From: Lycocorax pyrrhopterus obiensis
Lineage: Eukaryota > Chordata > Aves > Passeriformes > Paradisaeidae
Assembly (NCBI GenBank): GCA_014706295.1
Contig: JACSVZ010000007.1
Coordinates: 4,039,699-4,103,698 of the forward strand
DNA: 64,000 nt
Reading direction: 5' to 3'
A program made the position numbers and the translations under genes. Under the pieces are notes generated by a model, which worked only from the letters and a program-made list of their open reading frames with translations, ran no database searches and was not told the origin of the DNA. Below, piece after piece: positions 1 through 11,600 of this stretch. The stretch's first letter is position 1, and each line of letters begins with the position of its first letter.

Positions 1-158
1 CCTTCCACCGCTGCTGTGGCTGCTGCTACGGCCGCGGCCGCGGCGGCCCTGGACTGCGCCAGCCGCTCTCGCTCCCGGGCCCGCGCCTGGGCCGCGTATC
101 CGTAGGGCATGTGGGTGTTGCACCCGGAGCTGTCTGCACTCACCATCGCAACCTCCAT
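1..158 (-). CDS. KCNA4: KCNA4 (Kv1.4) voltage-gated potassium channel, N-terminal fragment
   Basis: Seen: read on the - strand from an ATG at 158 (context caaaATGG), 52 codons stay open to the window edge. The product starts [20 protein letters not shown], followed by an Arg/Glu-rich stretch (ARARERERL) and a run rich in Ala/Val/Thr, which is the known start of vertebrate Kv1.4. Known: Kv1.4 is a plasma-membrane A-type K+ channel; its N-terminus is the ball that blocks the open pore (N-type inactivation), and Cys13, present here, makes that inactivation redox sensitive. The Ala-rich part belongs to the second inactivation region and linker before the T1 domain. In other vertebrates the whole coding sequence lies in one exon. 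The T1 domain, six membrane segments and pore lie outside the window. The start is fixed by homology to the ball peptide. The only differences I note from the mammalian ball are conservative (Asp9, Thr15). Confidence 0.96.
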   Translation of the reverse strand, partial: MEVAMVSADSSGCNTHMPYGYAAQARARERERLAQSRAAAAAAVAAATAAVE

Positions 159-953
159 TTTGCAACGGTTTGGTTTTTTTAATCACCTGCTGTAACAAGG
201 TTTTGTTTTATTTACAGTGTCACCTTAACTTTCACTACAAAGTTCAAAGCCATTTGCATTTGGAGGACAGTCCCCTGGGCATCGAGTATGGCAACATGGT
301 TGTAACACTGAATCTATATTTTGGAAAACCACAGATCCGCATTTTCTTGTTCTCCGGAATGTTTGACACAAACTACTGTTCTGCTAATAAGAAAAGACGA
401 AATCCTCAAATTGAACCAGAGAACAGCTGAGACCTTGTTCTTCCATCCACCAAGCCCCTTTATTTTCATTTATCTCTTGCAGCAATCACAGCTGTATCTG
501 ATCAGAATCATGACTGCCTCGCAGGCTATAAAGGCTGCATTCCTCAGGAAAAAAAAATACGCAAACCAAAGGGTACCTGTTCTCCACGGATGGTTTTAGC
601 TCATCATTGAAACCAAATGCAAATAGTCTCTTTCCTCATTATTTGTTCCTGGTAATGCTTTGCCCTAGCAAACTTACTGTTTAATATCATTACTTGGGGA
701 GTTGGAGTTAATTCCAGCCATCACTTCATTTACACAGTGAGGAGGTCTTTGCAAATCCTTTCTTCAGCCTGTCAACAATGTCTCAAACCTGGGAGCAGCA
801 CCCAGGGCATCAGCAGCAGTGGTAAGAGGAGGAGGAGGAGGTGGAGGAGGAAGAGGAGATGAAGACTGAGAAACTGGCTCTGAGGTCCCCATAGGACATA
901 AGGGAGTGGATGGGTCACCCTTTGGTTATGGTCATGCAGAAGAAGCACTTAAC
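159..953 (-). other. KCNA4: KCNA4 5' leader, non-coding part of the coding exon
   Basis: Inferred: about 795 bases of untranslated leader directly upstream of the KCNA4 start, ending at a strong acceptor-like site (pyrimidine-rich tract, then tgcctcag|g on the - strand, exon starting at 953). Seen: more than ten upstream ATGs on the transcribed strand, and a CTC-rich polypyrimidine tract (complement of 826-858). Known: mammalian Kv1.4 mRNA has a leader of roughly 1.2 kb with many upstream ATGs and reported internal ribosome entry activity involving a polypyrimidine tract. The layout here fits that, but the transcript boundaries are predicted, not observed. Confidence 0.5.
826..858. repeat. 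GGA-rich purine tract in KCNA4 leader
   Basis: Imperfect (GGA)n/(GAG)n tract on the + strand, therefore a CTC-type polypyrimidine tract in the KCNA4 leader RNA. It could bind polypyrimidine-tract proteins or simply be a microsatellite. Confidence 0.8.
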
Positions 954-1766
954 CTGAGGCACATGCACAAACACACAAAAATAAACAAAACAAAAAGGGA
1001 AAAGATTGGATTGTTTTCCTAAAAGGTCACAGCGATCAAATGAAACTGTGTCATCTATTACCACGGCATTCAAATCTTCTCCTGCCCACACTATTCACAC
1101 TTCTACATTACACACACACCCACATCACATGCACAGAGATTTTGAACGACTCTGTGGGTAAGGATGTGGGTGGGTATGTCACATATATATATAGACAGAT
1201 ACAAAATCCCCACCCATATAAGCGCTTGCATCCATACACAAACATATGCATGCTTCTGAAACACCAACACATAGAAACACTAATAAAAATACTGCAACAC
1301 ACAATGCATTCAGGTCTTTGAGCACATACGTAAGAGATACACCTACATATATCCATATGAAACACTAAAGAATCAATGTATCTAGACGAAGAGCTTTTGT
1401 TATATTTGTAGAAACACATCAAATGTGGGAATGTTACATTTTAATCTGCAGCAGAATTGTGTTTCGATCACAATGAACATCTCACTGGATTTAATTTGGA
1501 AACAGGCACGTACAATGCTCAGCCAAGTGAAAATACCGTGATATGTCAAGAAAACAACTGCAGGTGCACTGAAGCAACATCTACATGCAAGCACACACAC
1601 AAAAATACACAGCCCCCCACACCCCCCTTTGAAACAGAAGCCTCATTTATAGCCACATCTATTAATACACAAGAGAAGGTGAACACGAACTATTAAATGA
1701 CGCTATTTTTAAAATCGTACCTACGTGTCATGCAGAAAAAGATCCTAAAAACGCTGTTATACTTAC
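954..1766 (-). other. KCNA4: Predicted intron in the KCNA4 5' leader
   Basis: On the - strand a near-consensus donor (ca|gtaagtat) lies at 1767/1766. A T-rich tract followed by tgcctcag gives an acceptor at 954/953. Together they define an 813-bp intron between a CpG-island first exon and the coding exon. Known: mammalian KCNA4 has a non-coding first exon. The intron is AT-rich and holds CA-rich low-complexity patches near 1109-1140 and 1590-1630. Other acceptors are possible. Confidence 0.42.
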
Positions 1767-2370
1767 TGATCCTAGGCAGAGAAATAGCAGCGCTGTTCCC
1801 GCTACTGTAAGGACCGGGTGACAGCAGTCCTGAGGGGGCTGTGCCGGCTGATCCACAGTCGCAGGTGGCTGTGGTCAGTGCGCACCACAGGTTGACGAGT
1901 TATTTCTGCCCCTTCTTGCCGGGTGCCGGGAGAGCGCCGGGAGCGAGCCGGGGAGGCGGCTGGGGCTGGGGGCACTCGGCACCGCCACAGCCGCTCCCGC
2001 TCGTCTCGGCATTGGCGACAAGGCAACAAGCGAGGGTCTGGTCCCCAGAGGGAAAATCGAAGGCGGTGTGCGTGTGCTTGTCGTGTGTGAGGCGGAATGA
2101 AGGGGCAGGCGCGCTCACTGGTCCCTCCAAGACCGGCTCTCGCAGCAGATCTGTAAATCAGCGCTGGATAATCCGTGCGCGGAGCCGGGCGGCGGCGGCG
2201 GCAGGACGGGGGTCGCTCCGGCGGCCCCTGCCCCGACACGTCCAGGGACAGCGCTCAGCCGGCTCCCGCCCGCGCCATCCACTTGTTGTGCGGCTCGGGG
2301 GAGCGGGCCGAGGAGCCGCGGGCCGGAGCGCGGACGGCGCCGGGCGCTGCTGGGCCGAGGGTGCCCGGCG

Positions 2371-2396
2371 CTGGGAGCTGGGAGCTGGGAGCTGGG
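2371..2396. repeat. 7-bp tandem repeat (ctgggag)
   Basis: Three copies of ctgggag plus a partial fourth (ctggg), inside the CpG island. A small, potentially length-variable minisatellite in the promoter or first-exon region of KCNA4. Confidence 0.85.
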
Positions 2397-2525
2397 CCAG
2401 CCCGCGGCACCGCGCCCCCGGCGCTCCCGAGCCGGCCCTGTTGCTCCGAGCCGCCGCCCGCCGCTCCCGCCGCTCCCGGCCCGCCGCCGGCCCCTGGCGG
2501 CCGCCGCCCGCACTGCGCCGCGCAC

Positions 2526-2550
2526 GGCTCCGGCTCCGGCTCCGGCTCGG
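2526..2550. repeat. 6-bp tandem repeat (ggctcc)
   Basis: About four copies of ggctcc, the last diverging, near the outer edge of the CpG island. Each unit contains a CpG across the junction with the preceding unit. Confidence 0.8.
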
Positions 2551-2640
2551 CTCCTGCCCCCGCCTCGCTCCCCGCGTCCTATTAACGCCTTAATCATTGG
2601 AATCGATATTCCCGCGCTGGATGACGCCCGGGCTGGCGAA

Positions 2641-5600
2641 CAAAACTCTCTGCAAGGAGCGATGCTGCCAACCCTGGCCTTTGCTCCCGTGGGGGTGCCA
2701 TTTAAGGAAGCCAAACGCATTGTTGAGGTCACTCGGAGAATTCCAAACCCAAGCCCGGATCAAATTTCCCAGAAAAAGGAAAGAGCTGCCCGCACCTCCA
2801 CGCTGCTGCCTCCCTCGGCCCCAAGCCCCCCAGCAGTACAAGCAAACATTCCCTCTGCTCCTGCCCAGCACACCCAGGCTCCTGCAGCCACCTCGCAAAT
2901 GAGACCAAATTAACTTTCACTCCTAATTCTGTACCTAAACAGAAAGTAGGTCCTAGTTCATGACTAGAGGGTACCGTTGTGTATTTGACAAAGTTAACAC
3001 CTCAAATCGCTGTTCCCTCTTCCTGCTGCAACACAAGCAGGGTATAAACTGCCCATTCCTTTTGCACCTAGAAAATTGAAGCTGGGGCACATTCCACCCT
3101 CTGTAAGGGATCGCCATGAAAATGCAGCCTGGCCATATTTGACACCACAGCTTCAACTCTACCATCTCAGTACAAACTAAATGTAGACACTCCTACTTCC
3201 CCTCATGGAGAAAGAAAAGACTGAATCGAGAAGAAATCAAAGGCAGCACTCACACCAGACGCTTTGCCTTAAGGTGTTTGCAACTGGAGACAAATTCAAC
3301 ATGCACAGCAAGTGGGCTGGGCATTTGTTTCATTGCCTAGGTCCTCCTCCACAGAGAAACCAAGAGTGCCTGGTGACTATTTGCCTTTAGATCCCTGGCA
3401 GCACAACCCACATTACCCATGTCACTTCGCTGTCTCTGCTGCCTACATCAGTTACTGCCCATACCCTGAATCCCACTCATGTCAGTAGCTGACCTATGAC
3501 TATATAGAGGAGCATGGAGGATCAGCCAAATAAACATACTGAATGTCAGGAATCAAATCTTGCCAACAGTACTGTGAAACATATAAATGGCACTTAGAGC
3601 TAACCATTTTTTCAACAATCACAATACTTCAAGTTCCACAGTCAATATAGAGTGAAAAACATAGATAAATCCCTAATGTCATCCCAAATGCCATTAAAAT
3701 ACAATGTGTTCTGTCATCACAAAAGCAGTCCAAAATTTTGATGCTCTTGGATGCAGTTAAAAAACATTCTGTAAATTCATTTCCAACACCAAAACCCAGA
3801 TTCTTCTGTAACCTGGCACAGGAGCATACCAAAGTCATGGATCAAACCCCTACCACCACTTAAGCACCAGGACATGTACGAAGCCATAAAAATATCAGAG
3901 TTATCATAGGCAAACTTCTTGAATCATTAGGAGCACCTAGACTTTCTCCTACATCAGTAAATTTTAATTCTAGGGGCATTTTCCAGAGTTCAGTCACTTC
4001 ATTCTCTAACAAGTCTTATGTTGCTTTTAATCAGTAGGATTTGAACACCCTTTTATTTCTTTTTTGAGATGTTTCAGCGACTTGGGGCAAAAAATAATGG
4101 GTTATTTAGCTTTTACTTCTCTTTCAAAATCTCAGACGCATTGTCTTGTCATTATCTCATGTGACTGTTAAACTGAAAAATTCAGTGGATATCTGAGTAA
4201 AAAAGACAAGTAGAAACAGACCAATCACTTTGGTATTCCTTTTTGAGCGCTGTTATTTTTTTGATTTTAATAGCTAAATCATGTTCTTGAGCAAAGATAA
4301 ATAAACTGTGATGTATAATTCTATGCACACATAATACACATATAACTGACAATGGGAGAAGCAGAATAGCTTTTTTGAGCCTTTTTAAATCCATTCTAAT
4401 GTGATAGGGATCACGTAACTACATGCAATTCAATCTAGCTCAGAGGTCTTACTTGATCTAATTTTTAACTGATTTAAAAGCAAAAAACAAGCTTTAAGTA
4501 TTTACAGATGAATAGAGTGACTCATTTCATTCAGCTTTGTATTTCCATAGTATTCAAAGAGAAGTTTTTATTTAAAAGCTATTACATTTCCTCTGTTCCT
4601 TCACATTCATACGGGACAATATTATTGGTAGAACAGAGAGAATACCTACACGTCAGTATCTTCGATAGTAATGTATTATTGTATCACAGTAAAGGATCTC
4701 TAAGCTATGCTGCCACACAGATTTGTCCTGTTTTACAGTGATGTAGGTGAGAAATATGCATTATTGCTTAGCTATGTGTATGGTGACAAAAAAAATACAC
4801 AGCAATTTGATACATTTTCATGCAAAGGGAATACGGGATTTGAAAAGCTTAATTTATGTTTCTATGCCCAATATTAATTTATGCTTTCCCCCAATTGCTG
4901 CAATTCACACTGACAGGGTCTGGCCCCAGTCCAACACTAACCTTCCTGCTGTAATCAAGAGTTCTGCACAGCAAGTAAGACTGAACTACAGCTCAGTACT
5001 TACTGCACTTCTAGGCCATGAATTATTCTACTTCCCTTTTAGCCTTCTCTTTTTGCTCTTCTGCTCTTCCCTATGCTTGCTTCACTACTATTTCTATTAA
5101 CCTCTCAAGGCAACACAGCCAACGTCCTGTGAGACCAGGGACTCCTTTCAAAACAAGCAAAATGTTGCAGCAGTGGGAACTTGGGATAATCTAGTGAAAA
5201 GACTGTGGTCACTACGTCATTTCAGATGTGCTGAAACATGATTCAGAACTTGAATTTCCCCCTCTTCTCAGTTGTTTACAGTGCTAGAGACCCTTAGGTA
5301 CTAAAGTAGCAATGAATTCTTGCCTCCACAAATAAGTTTTCTCTCCCAGTGGTTGTATCACTTCAGGAAGTTCATATTTTATTCATATTTTACTAACTAG
5401 GCTCTGTAAGGCACCCCTGTCAAAGAATCTGGCTCAAGTACTCTTCTTTTGAATATGACTGGCAGTATTTAATGAGATACTTAGCAGACTAAAATACATC
5501 CTATCCTCAGTCAGTTCTTCTATGCAACCTATATGAATAGCACATCTGTTCATTACTTGTACTTCAACAGGATAATCCAAGGAACTTGATGCTCCAGAGG

Positions 5601-8600
5601 ACAGCAGCCCTTTCATATTTTCTCAGGAAAGTTTGCAAAACCACGGCCATTTACCATCGAGTTTAGGATGAATAGCAATAAAAACTGATGATATTTTCAC
5701 GTGGAGAATGAGTTCTTGTACCAGAGTGTGGATTTACTCAGAAAACAGGATAAAAATACCAAGTATGTTCTATTTTTGGACTTGAATATTTCTCCATTCA
5801 TTCTGAGCAGACAGGGACTCATATCAAGTCTATTCTGAAAAACGACAATAGCAAAAAAAATAAGGGAGGTCTGAAGAGAAAGCTTCTAAATGAGGAACCA
5901 GATTTCCAAGATACCCACAGCCACATCAATCTTAAGGCTGACATCCTTTTTCTATCCAGTATAACAAGGGTTATTTATCACCCTCCTTTTTTTTTTTTCT
6001 CTCCTAATAATTTGGTTTTAGTTAAAATGGAAGCACCTGGATCACGCACTGACTGCGCCTTCTTACAGATATGCCAAGCAGTAGTGAGAAGGGTGGATCT
6101 GCAGTCTGGAAACTGTTATTTTAATTAAATCATGAAGGAGATGAATTAGTTTCACAGAATTACTTAAATTACTGTGTCATTGGATTTGCTCTACTTCTGC
6201 ATTTAAGAATAAATGTATTATTCTGAATACGCATTTTCCAACTATGCTGACAGAAAACGTAATGATTATAAAACCTGAAAATATCAGATGCTAAATTCCT
6301 GTTTGCATATATTTTTGTCCAGATCAGAAAACATTACGAGGGCACAGTAGACTTATTTCTCCCTGGGATTTTATAAGGAATGTTCTGGAGAAAAATCAGG
6401 TAGTAGGCTAATAATTAACGTAAATTTGCATTATTAAGTTAATCATGGCTTGAGGAGCAACTGGAAAGAAAGACAAGAGCTCAAAACCATTCCTGTTAAA
6501 ATATATAATAGTTGTTAGCTGGAAGTTCAACGTTACCTCATGCTCCAGGAACATGGAGTAGCAAAAATTACTATGTGAAGAAGCATGTAAAGAAAGGAAA
6601 TTTAGATGTTAAGTATGGCATCAAACATGGCTCACATATATACTTGTAGGTAAAAAAGGATATTTCTATGAACTTCTAGAAGATAGATGATGGTAAATTT
6701 CTAGCAAATATGTTTTTATGATTCCTATTTAAGAAATGGGTATGAATGGAAGACACGCATGATGGAACTGCAGGATCAAACTAAAAGTAGGGATACACCA
6801 TTGTACCTGTAACAGTCCAAATCTTACTAGAAGGCTCCACTCACACTGATTGTTACACATAAATTAGATGATAAACATAAATTTACTGGGCTAGAACATT
6901 TCCTACTAAAGATTTGGGCCTGTAACTGCAGTAGGTACACGTTTCACAGGTAACAGTCTTGGTTCATAATTTGATGGTAAACATACATAGCTTCCAGATG
7001 AATCTCTGGGTCAAAACCAGCACAGTCTGCCCTGGCATCATTTTGTCACCCTGCTGACAAACACAAAACAGCCAGGAGAGACACCAGGTGGGACTGGGAG
7101 AGAGAAGCAGCCACCAGACCTCATAACCTTCCTGTTAAGTAGGTCAACAGAGAAAGGACCACAGGCATTTTCTTTTGATGTTTAAAGGTGTTTGTGAGGA
7201 GATGCTTTCATGCCACCATTGCACCAAAGGATCATTCTTCTCCTACTGTAATAAGGATGCAGAAAATTGCTCCATGTTTTAAGAGGAAACTCATTCTGCT
7301 AGATCTGATTTAATGACATGTAGCAGAACTATGTCAGAGCATTCATATAGGAGGCAAAAATTTGATTCCACTTTTTTCCAAAACATGCAAACACAAATTC
7401 TGGAGGAATGTGTGTGGGTTTTTAACCAGTCTTGATAGCCTTGCACATCTGAGAAAACGTAAGAAATTTTTAATAAGGAGGCCTATGTTGACAAAAATGA
7501 GAATCTATTCAATCTTATTCCTAATGGCTTTAAAATGAGATTCACATGGGAGATGGATGCCTGGAAGTTTTAAGTGCCATGTGTATCAATCCAAATAAAC
7601 TGTTCCCAAATAAATTACACACTCATAACAGTTTATTAAACCTCTTTATTTTGGAGATATTGTTGTATGATCTCAGGGGCCTATTAAGCACAGAGTTAAC
7701 ACAGAAAAAAATGTTCCCAGCTTGAATAAACACACAGAATTAACCAATTTTAGCAGGGTGTGACAGTTACTACTATACAAAATTGGAGAAAAAATGAATT
7801 ATTAAGATTATTAAATGAAATAAATATTCTTGTGGCCAATTTTGAACTAGCAAACAGTGTAAAAAGAATCCTATAATAGCCTTTGTTTTGGTGTGAGGTA
7901 AACAAATAGTTTTGTTGTTCGTTTCAGTGTGACATTTACTGAGGAAAACCTTTCCAGAATGGAAGTGCCCTTTCTAGAGTATTGTCATTGGTCTGGGGTC
8001 CAGGGACTAGCTAGGAAACAAGAAGTTATAATAGGTAGCACAAAGGCAATATAAAAATTCCTTTAATACTGATGCATAAATGGAGTTACTAAAAATACTT
8101 TGAAAATTACCCTTTTGAAGAAGACCTGCAGTTCAGAACACTGAGGATCATTTACAGTAATGCTTGGGAGCGCTAAGGTGCCGTTAACACAAGAAAATAT
8201 TAAATTCTGTATGTTGAATGAAGCATCCAGCCTGTTGTCTTTTCTCCAGAGGGAACAGGAAACAGTGTTCTGGAAATCATATGCTGCCTTCCCTCACGTT
8301 CACACACAGCTGCCACAAGCAGGGGAGGGGAGGATGTGCAGCCAGAAGCACCCTTTGTCTGTCTGCGCAAGGCAGGTAAAACTGTAAGGTATTTATTGTC
8401 ATAGCCTCATTAGTACATCCCAACAGAGAGGGCCCAAAAGTCATCCAAACAAATAATTTGCACATACAGATCAGAAATAATCTGTAAAGATGATGTTCTT
8501 TTGTACACTGGTGGCAGAGTAACTCCCGAAAAACCCCTAGTTAATATTAGCTCAGTTCTACCCTATTCCCATCCCAGGTCAGTAAAACCTCCATATCAAC

Positions 8601-11600
8601 CTCTAAATTTAGAGAAGTCTTGTGGTTCTCAGCTGCAGTGAATTTCCTCGTATCTATCAGTGAGGGAAGTCTCACTATGTTATTATGTGCTTCTGGGCAT
8701 TGCTTAACTATAGTTGAACATAAGCAGGGACAGGAGTTTTCATACAGAGATCAAAAGCCAAACCATTTGTAGTTTATGAATACAATTATCATTTTTATGA
8801 GATCCTGAGAACTGAATTAAACTTAGCTACTCTAAAAAGTGGGCACTATACCTGCGTCAAAACCCTGTGTCAGAAATTAGAATGTGGAAATTAGAGCCCA
8901 AGAGTTAATCTTGGCATGGAAGCCCAAGGTTGAAAGCCTTACTGAAGTGTGTTGTTAAACTCAGAGTTAAGTCAATCTAATGATCCAGGTACTTCAGATC
9001 TTTTCAGGCTAACATGGATTAATTCCTTTCCTCTATTGAAGTCAAAAGCTTCAATGAATTGTTCAAGACTAGGCCTGTGTAGCTAATTAGTTGGAAGTGG
9101 AACCTTTAGTAGCCAGCAGAGAGCTTGCTCTGTGGGACACAGAGCTACATATATGATATATTTAGGAACAGCTCATCACGTTCCCCATGTGGATCTCTAT
9201 AAAAGGCACATAAAACAATTAGACATCTATCTCCCACCTAAATCCAATAGGAATAGAATTGAAATTAACTTTCAGTTTTGTCAATATAATTCTCTATACC
9301 CATTAACTAAAAGAGCCTCATGCCAAAGAATTTGGTGAGGTTTCTGATGAGCTCAAGAAGAACTCTGAATCCCTCTGTGCTGCCTGGCAGGACCTATCTG
9401 CCCAGGCTCTTGGATCCCCTTTCCCGACTGCCAACAACGTTCTCCTTAAGAATACAGAGCTCCACACAGGGGATTGCTGGTGTGTCAGTTGTGAAAGCCT
9501 CCTCTGCGCTGACTCTGAGCTGGACATTCACCCCACTTCTCTGCACCACCATCTCAACACACCATGAAATGGACTAATCAGTGAATATTGCACACAGCCA
9601 CCACACTAGCAACACAGCACTTTCTATCCACAAATAGAAATAACTTCAACAACAACAACAAAACCCCACCAAACTCACAGTCTGTTGGCTGTGTTGCCAT
9701 GCCGTGGTCCTTCTAATCTGTTGAACGTGCACTCTTAGGTAAAATAATTTTAGGTCATTATAGTTATGAAATAAATAAATACATAGTAGCTGCAGGAATA
9801 GACTCCTTTCTGATTAGAATGACCTTTACAAGGCAAACTCATGTTCAGGAATGTTCATTGGCAGCTTTAATAAGGCAAAAGCCAAGAGAACTAATGTATA
9901 AAAATCCAGTACATATTTTTACCTGGACAGGCTTTTCATCCTTTCTGTCATGCACCTTCTACATTCAGATATTCTTGGGGAAATTTTAGGAAGTAATATC
10001 TCTCATTTTTTCCTTTCCTGAAGAAAAATAAGGAATGCTAAGTTTTTCAGACACCTTAAACCAGAGAAGGAATATTTGAGAGTGAGTGTAGTGCTGATGA
10101 GAGTGCTCTAGAGACCAAGGTTTCCTCTTTAGCCATAGTCAAACACTGTAAAAAGCATTAAGTTGTATTTCTGGGCACTTTTATGTCTCTGTAGCGACCT
10201 GTTAGGTGAGAAGGTTCTGCAATTATTTCCTGTATCCTTGGGTGAACAACAACATGCTTGTACAACTCCCTTAGCACTTCACTAAGAGAACTGCATTCAC
10301 AAGTGCTGCCACTGCTGGCAGTACTGAAACTAAGAAAATTAAGCTACTTTTTTTATAAGTTGATTTTCTTGTGAGTCATTAACATGGTGAGCTCGAAATT
10401 CACCCAGATTCATACACTTCAACAAGTTCAAGCTCCATTTTAAGCAAAATTTCTTTACCAGGTTAGGAAGGACCCAAGTGAATCTCTAACACAAAGCTCA
10501 GCTTGGTCTTCAGGGTCTCTTCGTAATTACAATTCGAATATACAGATGGTCATTATTTATCAATACAAACAAATATCAAAACCACAAGGTTTACTAATTT
10601 AACACCACCAAGAATCTTCCAATGGAAGGTGTTGAGGGTGGCTTACAATGTTTGTTCTGACAAAATGGATGGTTTATATTTAACAATGCTGGCTAAGCAA
10701 AGGCATCGGAACAACGCAGAAGTGTGTGCATTAGACCTGGAGCTGAATTCTAGACTCACACCTTGTTGGTACAAAGTTGTTTACACTAAAACAGTTTAAC
10801 TATTTCAAGAAATGTCTACCAATGTATTTTCTGCAAGTGGAATTGGTACATTTCTACTGCCCGTGTATGTGCAGAACTGTGGACACACATCTGCAGGGGC
10901 ATACTCCACATAACTCTCAGTTATCTGAGGGTTTCCTTTGTGCATCCACAGGGTTATTAAGTGACAGAAAATGTAAAGAAGTGAAGAAGGATTCCAACTG
11001 TGATTTAAAACCAGAACAATAAAAATTCTTTCTGTGAAACAAATTCCTAATTTGCATATGTCTCTTGTTGGCAGTGTGGCAAAGGGAAAGGCAAGGTTTA
11101 AGTGAAATATCAATCTAAAGGTGGCTAAAGTAGTCCAGTATATACGTAGAATAATAAAGGCAGGTATTAGCATTTTAATGACGGGAAAGTGAATGAATCC
11201 TGACAAAAGCTTTCTCTGAATACAGTCAAAACAAATTTCCTGTTTTATCCACAAATAAAGAAAAGAACTTTTTGCATTGCTCATATATGTCAGAGTACAT
11301 TACCCATCTTTAGGATCTTCTTTAGTAAGAGAGATAAATGAGCAACTACCAGCTTTATGGGGTTATTTATAATGTCTTGGTTCTGCAAAGTAGGAGTTCT
11401 AAACATATGCTATTTTACATTTGAGAAAATGTCTGACAGATCAGAGGGGTTTATGCAGTTCTAGAACTTTCTTTATATTAACAATGCACTCTGTCAAAGT
11501 AGTACAAAAATTCTGGTATAAGAAAGTCCATTATCAAGGGAACTCATAATTGGCTTTCATATCAGCTTTCCTTCTTAAAATAGACAAATGAACAAAGCAG

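Larger units (their letters stand above)
1767..2640 (-). promoter_or_regulatory. KCNA4: CpG island: KCNA4 promoter and probable first exon
   Basis: Seen: a sharp change from AT-rich DNA to a G+C- and CpG-dense block, densest at about 1900-2580, upstream of KCNA4 and bounded on the gene side by the predicted donor at 1767. No TATA box is evident. An inverted CCAAT box (attgg, 2596-2600) sits at the far edge. Inferred: TATA-less CpG-island promoter firing on the - strand, with exon 1 somewhere in 1767 to about 2500; the exact start cannot be placed. Long open frames in this block (up to about 250 codons) are a by-product of high G+C and show no recognisable domain. A divergent + strand transcript cannot be excluded. 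Confidence 0.62.

Noticed and set aside
1841..2593. 250-codon open frame on the + strand, and overlapping 145-205 codon frames on the - strand, in the CpG island
   Set aside because: High G+C suppresses stop codons in all frames. The products are Arg/Ala/Pro/Gly-rich with no domain, and several frames overlap on both strands.
10805..11284. 159-codon open frame on the - strand
   Set aside because: No recognisable domain, competing + strand frame, AT-rich non-coding composition. Treated as chance.
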